Part shown: piece by piece, positions 57,778-64,000 of the stretch
Layout of the letters: every line of letters begins with the position of its first letter
How positions within the stretch are numbered: the first letter of the stretch is position 1
NCBI RefSeq assembly: GCF_004103715.1
Contig: NZ_CP035282.1
Location: forward strand, 3,310,501-3,374,500
From: Acidilutibacter cellobiosedens
GTDB lineage: Bacteria > Bacillota > Clostridia > Tissierellales > Acidilutibacteraceae
Reading direction: 5' to 3'
DNA: 64,000 nucleotides
Program-made: the position numbers and the translations under genes
The notes under the pieces: generated by a model
What the model saw: only the letters and a program-made list of their open reading frames with translations
Databases searched by the model: none
What the model was told of the DNA's origin: nothing

Positions 57778-58577
57778 GCCAATATGGATTAAAAGATATA
57801 CATTTTGCAATACTTGAAAGAGATACTAAATCTGAGGTTAGTTACTATGATGTTGAAGAAATTTTAGGTGCAATTAATGCAAAGATAAACCCAAATGTTA
57901 ATACACAGGAATTATATGCTGATGATCAATTATGGGAGTCAATATCTGCCCTTGGGAAAATAGAAGTTGAAATTGAAACAGCAGATCTTCCACTTAAAAC
58001 TAGGGCCAAGGTACTTGGAAATAAATATGAGAATGGAATCTTGATCGAGAATAAAGATGATACTCCTCCCTACCTTGCACTTGGATTTAAATCCCTTAGA
58101 AAAGGTGGAAAATACAGATATGTGTGGCTACTTAAAGGTGTAGCACAACCCATGGGTGAAGATTTTACTACAAAAAAGGATAATGTGGAACATAAAACAC
58201 CTGTTATTAAGTTTACCTTTATGCCTAGAAATTATGATGGGGATTGGAAAAGGACTGCAGATGAAGATAGTTTAGAATTTACAGGAGCAAATTCATGGTT
58301 TAGTGAAGTTCCAATTGATAGCCCTCCCCTCTCCCCTGCTGATAAATCCGAACTATTATCAGCAATAGGAGTTGCACAAAATGTATTGGAAACAGCAAAT
58401 ATTGGAACTGAAATTGGAAAATATCCAGAAGAAGCTTATGAAGTCTTTAGTAATGCAATAGATGATGCACAAATAGTAGCAAATAATAATAATGCTACTC
58501 AAAGAGATGTGGATAAGGCTAAGGTAAATTTATCCCTTGCCCTTCTTACATTTCAAGGTACAAAAATACTAGAATAA
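57774..58577 (+). CDS. Major tail protein with C-terminal FIVAR-like domain
   Basis: This 267-aa protein has a tail-tube domain (about 1-180: KDIHFAILERDTK, INPNVNTQELYADDQLWESI, TRAKVLGNKY). After a proline-rich linker (PPLSPADKSEL) comes a 70-residue helical domain resembling FIVAR modules of Gram-positive surface proteins (AYEVFSNAIDDAQIVANN, then ATQRDVDKAKVNLSLAL). The added domain would project from the tail surface and may bind carbohydrate; that is inference. Confidence 0.85.
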   Translation: MSQYGLKDIHFAILERDTKSEVSYYDVEEILGAINAKINPNVNTQELYADDQLWESISALGKIEVEIETADLPLKTRAKVLGNKYENGILIENKDDTPPYLALGFKSLRKGGKYRYVWLLKGVAQPMGEDFTTKKDNVEHKTPVIKFTFMPRNYDGDWKRTADEDSLEFTGANSWFSEVPIDSPPLSPADKSELLSAIGVAQNVLETANIGTEIGKYPEEAYEVFSNAIDDAQIVANNNNATQRDVDKAKVNLSLALLTFQGTKILE

Positions 58578-58590
58578 AAGGAGAATTTTT

Positions 58591-58905
58591 ATGGAGATTA
58601 AACTTTTAATAAACGATAAAGAAAAAACCTTTGTTTCTAATTTTATCTCAGCTCGAATGCTAAGAAGAACTCTTGAAATATCAAAGAAAGTAAATTTTAA
58701 TGATATGTCCCCTGAAGAATTAGACACTATGGTTGATTTTATTGTAGAAATATTTAAGGGTCAATTTACTCGTGATGATGTATATGATGGCGTAGCCTCT
58801 AAAGAATTAATACCTACAATAACAAAATGTATAAATGAAATTGTAGGTGAAGTAGCTGTTGCTACTGGGGTAGATGAAAAAAACGAAGTAAGGGAAATTC
58901 AGTAG
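58591..58905 (+). CDS. Tail assembly chaperone gpG-like
   Basis: This 104-aa protein (ISARMLRRTLEISKKVNFND, then ELDTMVDFIVEIFKGQFTRD) is the short form of the tail chaperone that accompanies tape-measure genes. A slippery heptamer, A-AAA-AAC, in frame at 58878-58884 near its end, allows a -1 shift into the downstream frame. It is needed for tail assembly but absent from the virion in known phages. Confidence 0.85.
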   Translation: MEIKLLINDKEKTFVSNFISARMLRRTLEISKKVNFNDMSPEELDTMVDFIVEIFKGQFTRDDVYDGVASKELIPTITKCINEIVGEVAVATGVDEKNEVREIQ

Positions 58906-59057
58906 ACCCAGAAGAATTTATCGACAGTATCTACATTTCCCTTCTTGAGAATAATTGGACACTTAATGATATAGATTCCATGGATATAATTTATTATTTA
59001 AAGCTACTAGATAAGAAAGTTCAAAAAGAAAGAAAATATATAGATGATATTTTATAA
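58591..59057 (+). CDS. Frameshifted tail chaperone gpGT-like
   Basis: Slippage by -1 on AAAAAAC (58878-58884) would join 98 residues of the short form to 57 residues read in the overlapping frame (after the shift: VDPEEFIDSIYISLLENNWT, then YYLKLLDKKVQKERKYIDDI), ending at 59057. The product has about 155 aa. The extension has no start codon of its own and is predicted helical, as in lambda gpGT. It links the tail tube and tape measure during assembly. Confidence 0.8.
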
Positions 59058-59098
59058 CACCTATAATAGGTGTATTTTTTATGCCAGGAGGTGAAAAA

Positions 59099-61798
59099 TT
59101 GGCAAGGGAAATAGGAAGTTTAAATGTAAAGATAGGCCTAGATAGCAGTGGTTTCCAAAATGGAATAGCAAGTTTAAATAGAGAAATGAGAGTTTTATAC
59201 TCCCAGTTCAAAGCATCTACTGCTGCCCTTGGAGAACATGGTAAAGGATTAGAGGGACTTAAGTTAAAGTCAGATAGTTTAACTAAGCAAACTGATATAC
59301 AAAAACAAAGAGTTGAAGCCTTGGATGCTGCCCATAAAAAATCAGTAGAAACAAAGGGTCAAGATGCAAAGGCAACTAAAGACTTGGAAATTAAACTTAA
59401 TAATGCAAAGGCAAAGTTAAGCTCCATGGAGCAGGATTTAAAGAATGTAAATAAAGAAATAGAAACCCAATCTAGCTCTTGGTATAAACTAGGTCAAGCT
59501 TTAGAGCCTATAGGAAATAAGATGCAGGATATTGGTAAAGGAATGGAAAGTGTAGGTAAAGATTTAACCAAAACTGTCACCTTGCCAATTGCAGGAATTG
59601 GAGCTGCAGCTATAAAAATTGGCATGGATTTTGAAGAATCTATGAGCAAGGTTAAGGCAATGTCTGGAGCAACAGGTGAAGAAATGGTTTTACTTGAACA
59701 AGCTGCAAGAGATGCTGGGGCAAGTACATCTAAATCTGCAAAGGATGCTGCTGATGCTTTAGGCTTTATGGCTCTAGCAGGATGGGACTCTACTACTTCT
59801 ATGGAGGCATTAATGCCAGTTCTTCGTTTATCTGAAGCAGGAAATATAGATCTTGCAAAGGCATCTAGCTTAGTAACAGATTCCATGTCTGCTATGGGTC
59901 TTACTACACAGGAATTACCTGGATACTTAAATATTGTAGCACAAACTGCAAGGTCTAGTAATACAGATATAGACCAAATGGCTGAAGCATATCTAAAAGT
60001 TGGAGGTACTTTAAGAGGCCTTGGAGTTCCTCTTGAGGAGTCTGCCTTGGCTCTTGGACTATTAGCCAACTCTGGTATCAAAGGCTCGGAAGCTGGAACG
60101 GCACTTAATGCTGTAATGACAAACCTTACAGCACCAACTGGTCGGGCAAAACAGGCACTTGAAGAACTTTCTTTTTCTGCCTTTGATAGTGAAGGAAACT
60201 TTAAGGGATTAGAAAATGTGTTATTTGATTTAAAAGATAAATTAGCTGGAATGACAGAGGAGCAAAGAAACACCTATCTTGCTATGATTGGTGGAAAAGA
60301 ACATGTTAAAGATTTAAATGCACTTCTTAATGGGTTAGATGATAGTTATGATGATTTAACCGCTAGTATTAAAGAGTCCGATGGAGCCCTAGAAGATGTT
60401 GCAAAAACTATGCAGGATAATAATAAAGGATCTTTAACAGCTCTTAAATCTGCCATAGAAGAATTAGGGCTTAAAATCTATGATGTTTTAAAACCTTCTA
60501 TAGCTAATATTATAGAAGCTATTCAAGGTTTTATTGATAAACTTAATAGCCTCTCCCCTGCTCAACAAGAAACTATAGTTAAGCTTGGATTACTTGTTGC
60601 TGCAATTGGCCCAGCCCTTCTTATCTTCGGGAAGATAATAACTGTAGTAGGTAGTGCAATAACTGCCTTTTCCACCATATCAACAGCTGTTGCAGGTGCA
60701 GGTGGTGCTATAGCAGCTTTAACAGGCCCTATTGGAATTGCCATTGCAGCTATTACAGCTATCATTGGGATTGGTGTCACACTTTATATGAATTGGGATA
60801 CCATCAAAGAAAAAGCAGGATTGTTAAAAGAAACTATCTCCGAAAAATGGAATGATATAAAAGAAAACACATCTGAAGCTTGGGAGAATGTAAAGATTAC
60901 TGTATCTGAAAAATGGGATGATGTTAAGACTAATACCAGCGAGACTCTTACAAATATTAAAACTGGTGTTTCTGAAGGTTGGGAAAATATAAAGACTAAT
61001 ACATCAGAAACTTGGGACACTATAAAAACTAATACATCTGAGTCCTGGGATAATATAAAAACTACTATTTCAGATAAATGGGAAACTATTAAAACCAACA
61101 CATCAGATACACTAAATAACATTAACTCAAGTATTTCTGAAAAGTGGGATAGTGTAAAGACCAAAACTTCAGAAACCTGGGAGAACTTAAAAACTGATAC
61201 TTCCACCTCTTGGGGTTTCATAAAGGATAAGATTGATGAGCATGGTGGTGGAATTAAAGGTATTCTTGGAACTTACATGGATGGATATAAATTAGTGTGG
61301 GAAACTGGTTTAAATGCAATGAACACTATTACAGGCGGTAAGTTTAATGATATGGCAGAGAAAGTTAAAGGAGCTTTTAATAGGATAAAAGAAGGCATCC
61401 AAAGTGGATTAGATAAAATTAAGGATTGGAATAATCAAAGAGTAGAAAATAAAGAAGCGACATTCACTACTAGGATAAGAGAAGTATTTGAAACCGTTGG
61501 AAATAAAGTAAAGAACATAGGAAGAAATGCTCAAGGTACAGATTATTGGAGAGGTGGACTTACTTGGGTAGGTGAAAGAGGACCAGAATTAGTAAATCTC
61601 CCACGAGGTTCTAAAGTTTTAAGCAATGAGAAATTAATGGAAATGATAAAAGGCAAAGGGCAAACAAATACCAATAACTCAAACCTAACAATCCACATAG
61701 ATAACTTTAACAATAATACAGATAAGGATATAGAACAACTTGCTTATGAATTAGAATTCTACAGACAAAGAGTTGCTATGGGAAGGGGTGGTATTTAG
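59099..61798 (+). CDS. Tape measure protein
   Basis: This 899-aa protein starts at TTG 59099 behind AGGAGGTG. A coiled-coil N-terminus (about 20-130), a TP901-type core (SMSKVKAMSGATGEEMVLLE, SSLVTDSMSAMGLTTQELPG), a hydrophobic stretch with likely membrane segments (about 500-570) and then twelve 11-residue repeats (580-711). It sets tail length and probably helps DNA cross the membrane. The small size fits a tail of moderate length. Confidence 0.93.
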   Translation: MAREIGSLNVKIGLDSSGFQNGIASLNREMRVLYSQFKASTAALGEHGKGLEGLKLKSDSLTKQTDIQKQRVEALDAAHKKSVETKGQDAKATKDLEIKLNNAKAKLSSMEQDLKNVNKEIETQSSSWYKLGQALEPIGNKMQDIGKGMESVGKDLTKTVTLPIAGIGAAAIKIGMDFEESMSKVKAMSGATGEEMVLLEQAARDAGASTSKSAKDAADALGFMALAGWDSTTSMEALMPVLRLSEAGNIDLAKASSLVTDSMSAMGLTTQELPGYLNIVAQTARSSNTDIDQMAEAYLKVGGTLRGLGVPLEESALALGLLANSGIKGSEAGTALNAVMTNLTAPTGRAKQALEELSFSAFDSEGNFKGLENVLFDLKDKLAGMTEEQRNTYLAMIGGKEHVKDLNALLNGLDDSYDDLTASIKESDGALEDVAKTMQDNNKGSLTALKSAIEELGLKIYDVLKPSIANIIEAIQGFIDKLNSLSPAQQETIVKLGLLVAAIGPALLIFGKIITVVGSAITAFSTISTAVAGAGGAIAALTGPIGIAIAAITAIIGIGVTLYMNWDTIKEKAGLLKETISEKWNDIKENTSEAWENVKITVSEKWDDVKTNTSETLTNIKTGVSEGWENIKTNTSETWDTIKTNTSESWDNIKTTISDKWETIKTNTSDTLNNINSSISEKWDSVKTKTSETWENLKTDTSTSWGFIKDKIDEHGGGIKGILGTYMDGYKLVWETGLNAMNTITGGKFNDMAEKVKGAFNRIKEGIQSGLDKIKDWNNQRVENKEATFTTRIREVFETVGNKVKNIGRNAQGTDYWRGGLTWVGERGPELVNLPRGSKVLSNEKLMEMIKGKGQTNTNNSNLTIHIDNFNNNTDKDIEQLAYELEFYRQRVAMGRGGI
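60836..61231 (+). repeat. Twelve tandem 33-bp coding repeats in tape measure
   Basis: Twelve consecutive 11-residue units of the form (T/I/V)-S-(E/D)-x-W-(D/E/N)-x-(I/V)-K-T-N, e.g. TSETWDTIKTN and TSESWDNIKTT. Trp recurs every 11 residues except in two units with Leu. They predict an extended amphipathic helix or coiled coil. Such repeats can expand or contract and so tune tail length. Confidence 0.9.
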
Positions 61799-62502
61799 TG
61801 ATTAGCTTTAACTTTGCAGGAAAGGATAGTTATAAAGACTATGGAATAATAATATCTAAAAGACCAAATCTCCCCTCACCGAAAAGAAGAACTTCATATA
61901 TAGACATTCCAGGAAGAGATTCAAGTTTAGTTTATGATGAGGAAACTTATGAGAATATAACCATAGGAGTAGAGTGTAAAATCAAAGATGGTAATTTGAT
62001 AGATAAAATAGATGATATTAAAGCATGGCTATTTTCAGCGGGAGAGAGTGACTTAATATTTAGCTCCCAAGATGATAAAAAGTATAGAGCACAAGTGGTT
62101 AATAGTATTGATTTTTCTCAGGTAGTTAAGATTTTCTCGGAATTTATAATAATATTTAATTGTAGGCCCTTTAAATATGCAACTTATAATAATATATTTA
62201 CAATTGTAGAGTCAGGCTCATCCATAATAAATGTAGGAAGTATAAAAAGTGAGCCTATAATATCGGTATATGGTGAAGGGAATATTGAATTAACAGTAAA
62301 TGAAACTAAGGTTAATTTAATTAATATAAAAGATAAGATTATACTTAATTCAGTAATTCAAGACTCTTATAATGATTTAGGAGAGAATTTAAATAATGAA
62401 GTAAAAGGTGAATTTATATATCTAAATCCTGGCTCTAATAGGGTTGAATGGACTGGTAACGTAAGTAAAATTGAAATCCTCCCAAACTGGAGGTGGCTAT
62501 AA
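61798..62502 (+). CDS. Distal tail protein (Dit)
   Basis: This 234-aa protein starts at GTG, overlapping the tape-measure stop. It has the Dit/siphovirus tail-component pattern: SYKDYGIIISKRPNLPSPKR, then YIDIPGRDSSLVYDEETYEN and a C-terminal NPGSNRVEWTG. It forms the hexameric hub at the tail tip that carries the receptor-binding or endopeptidase module encoded next. Confidence 0.87.
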   Translation: MISFNFAGKDSYKDYGIIISKRPNLPSPKRRTSYIDIPGRDSSLVYDEETYENITIGVECKIKDGNLIDKIDDIKAWLFSAGESDLIFSSQDDKKYRAQVVNSIDFSQVVKIFSEFIIIFNCRPFKYATYNNIFTIVESGSSIINVGSIKSEPIISVYGEGNIELTVNETKVNLINIKDKIILNSVIQDSYNDLGENLNNEVKGEFIYLNPGSNRVEWTGNVSKIEILPNWRWL

Positions 62503-64000
62503 TGATTACTATTTATGATAAGAAAACAGGGAAAGGAAACTTTGAAAATAACGGACTTTGTGTTTTAGATGAATGCATAATGGCTGAAATTACTCATGAA
62601 TTAAATGGAGAATACAGTTTGGAAATTGAGTATCCAGTAGTGTCTCATAAGGCTCAATACTTGGAGGAATTAAATATTATTAAAGCTGATGGCCAGCTTT
62701 TTAGAATATATAAGGTTGAAAGAATTCAAGATAAGATAAGTAAAATTAAAGTGTGGGCAAGACATATTTTTTATGATCTTGCCTATTATTTTATAGAATC
62801 TGTAAGGATATTAAATGCTAATACTAAGGAAGCTTTAGAAGGAACAATCCCCCCTGAACTTCAAGCTGTATATGACTTTACAGCACCTGAAGGTGGTATT
62901 GCACCTTTTATTGCAAAGGAAATTAATGCAGCAGATGCAATGTATAGGCTAATTGAAGTTTATGGTGGCGAGATATACAGAGATAATTATAAGGCACATA
63001 TTAAAGATAAGGTAGGCACTGATAAAGGAATATTAATTAAATATGGTAAAAACATTAGAGGAATGAAGGTCATAGAAGATACCAGTGAAATGGCTACAAA
63101 AATATATCCAGTTGGTGCAAATGGGCTATTACTTTCTGAAAGATATATTGAAGTTTCAGGAGATAAGGCTGATATTTTACCTTTTCCTATAGTTAAGAAA
63201 GTTGAATTTAAAGAATGTAAGGATGTTGACACACTAAGAGTTAAAGCAAAGGAATATGCTGAAAAAGTATCTCTTCCTAAGATATTTATTACTATTGATT
63301 TTTTAGAATTAAGTAAGATAGAAGAATATAAGGATTTTAAGTGCCTTACAGAAGTAGATGTTGGAGATATTGTAAAGGTAAAAAACGAAAGGCTAGGATT
63401 TACTACAGAACTTAGAGTAATAAAAAAGAAAGTAGATTTAATAAATCCTATAAACACTAAAATAGAATTAGGAGACCCACTAAATACTATAATAGAAAAA
63501 ATAGATACATCTAGACTATTAGATGAAATTAATAGTGCCATAACTGGAACCTTAAGCAGCATGATAATTAAGAAAAATACTGAAGTTATAAATGTTACTA
63601 CAACTAAATTTGCTGCCATGGTGTTTGGAATTACTGCAAAAGCAGATACAAATTTAAACTGTAATATTACTATGACAGGCAAGGCAAGTGAGGATTGCTC
63701 CATAAAGATATTATTTTCTCTTGATGGAGTATATTATGATTTTAAGCCTATTCAAAAATTAGCTAAGGGTGACAATGTTATAGGACTTCCCCTTCCTATG
63801 CCACAGGTTACTGCAGGAGATCATACCTTTATGGTGGAGTTAGAAGTAACTAATGGAAGTTTTGTTATTGAAAAGGGAAATCTTCAAGTAACTGTTGAAG
63901 GTAGAGACTTAGAAGGTGGACTTAGTGCTAGTATTCCTAGAGCAGAAGTAATTTATAGTTTCTTATATAATTTGTTTTATATAAAGTTTTCTAAATATAA
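62502..64000 (+). CDS. Tail-tip endopeptidase/tail spike (Tal), partial
   Basis: The frame opens at ATG 62502 overlapping the Dit stop and stays open to the window edge: 499 complete codons. The N-terminal ~340 residues match prophage endopeptidase-tail (Tal) proteins: DECIMAEITHELNGEYSLEI, KVWARHIFYDLAYYF, LIEVYGGEIYRDNYKAHIKD and FKCLTEVDVGDIVKVK. Later residues (about 370-480) look like a beta-sandwich module. It is the tail-tip plug that contacts the host wall. The end lies outside the window. Confidence 0.88.
   Translation, partial: MITIYDKKTGKGNFENNGLCVLDECIMAEITHELNGEYSLEIEYPVVSHKAQYLEELNIIKADGQLFRIYKVERIQDKISKIKVWARHIFYDLAYYFIESVRILNANTKEALEGTIPPELQAVYDFTAPEGGIAPFIAKEINAADAMYRLIEVYGGEIYRDNYKAHIKDKVGTDKGILIKYGKNIRGMKVIEDTSEMATKIYPVGANGLLLSERYIEVSGDKADILPFPIVKKVEFKECKDVDTLRVKAKEYAEKVSLPKIFITIDFLELSKIEEYKDFKCLTEVDVGDIVKVKNERLGFTTELRVIKKKVDLINPINTKIELGDPLNTIIEKIDTSRLLDEINSAITGTLSSMIIKKNTEVINVTTTKFAAMVFGITAKADTNLNCNITMTGKASEDCSIKILFSLDGVYYDFKPIQKLAKGDNVIGLPLPMPQVTAGDHTFMVELEVTNGSFVIEKGNLQVTVEGRDLEGGLSASIPRAEVIYSFLYNLFYIKFSKY

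Noticed and set aside
59494-60273. 259-aa antisense frame in the tape measure gene
   Set aside because: Antisense shadow of a repetitive coiled-coil gene with no start signals.
60836-61231. CRISPR-like periodicity
   Set aside because: The 33-bp units are contiguous coding repeats without spacers, in frame with the tape measure protein.

Overview
The window is AT-rich, with dense ATG/GTG/TTG starts behind strong AGGAGG ribosome sites and heavy AGA/AGG arginine use. Its gene families (large serine recombinase, Lnu-type nucleotidyltransferase, ABC-three-component defence, HK97-type siphoprophage) are those of a low-GC Firmicute, most likely class Clostridia or Tissierellia. It is accessory DNA throughout: no housekeeping chromosomal gene is intact, and I recognise no rRNA, tRNA or CRISPR array.

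Layout. (1) 1-2.6 kb: the worn end of an integrative element of visibly higher GC, with hairpins, a broken sigma-factor-like gene, a 39-aa ORF and a large serine recombinase whose frame is open but whose key residues are substituted. (2) 2.5-4.6 kb: a small cargo segment (DUF3795, DUF3788) bracketed by imperfect 21-bp direct repeats, beside a tail remnant that looks like rlmD, then a lincosamide nucleotidyltransferase-like gene. (3) 4.6-7.4 kb: a four-gene minus-strand operon with a clear promoter and a palindromic operator; one protein has an Abi_C-like C-terminus. This is the best candidate for an undescribed defence or addiction system. (4) 7.4-9.3 kb: a MerR/TipAS regulator and a DUF2268 metalloprotease-like protein, flanked by two copies of the same terminator. 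(5) 9.3-14.1 kb: a recombinase C-terminal fragment fused to what looks like a prophage cos-region relic, then an IS21-family istAB pair and an IS1182-like element with readable ends. (6) 14.1-30.1 kb: a defence island. It holds a type I restriction operon (hsdM' decapitated, hsdS, DUF3644, hsdR, HNH nuclease, unknown), a PD-(D/E)xK-like gene plus a pseudogene, an NgoBV/NlaIV-like type II system (5mC methyltransferase, nuclease, small HTH regulator) and an ABC-three-component system (effector/CTD, middle component 2, SMC-like ATPase).

(7) 30.2-64.0 kb: a plus-strand siphoprophage running off the right edge. The early/replication block (30.4-41.5 kb) has a sigma-like regulator, DUF2800 nuclease, DUF2815, family A DNA polymerase, DUF4406, antirepressor, P4-type primase-helicase, a candidate origin, VRR-NUC, a frameshifted SNF2 helicase and an ArpU-like late regulator. 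A terminator separates it from the late block: HNH, cos-like site, TerS, a 6.6-kb insert of accessory genes (S-adenosylmethionine synthetase, two DNA methyltransferases, an amidoligase and its apparently dead paralogue, a SymE-like protein, a gamma-glutamylcyclotransferase), TerL, a nuclease-like accessory gene, portal, ClpP protease, capsid, connectors, tail proteins, a -1 frameshifted tail chaperone, tape measure, Dit and the start of the tail endopeptidase. No prophage integrase or CI-type repressor is visible here.

Functionally the left half is layered protection and resistance cargo, parts of it decaying. The right half is a structurally near-complete phage that makes its own SAM, methylates DNA and carries a peptide-bond-forming/cleaving enzyme pair. 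An oddity is that TerL, the accessory nuclease and the portal all appear to start at ATT rather than ATG, GTG or TTG.
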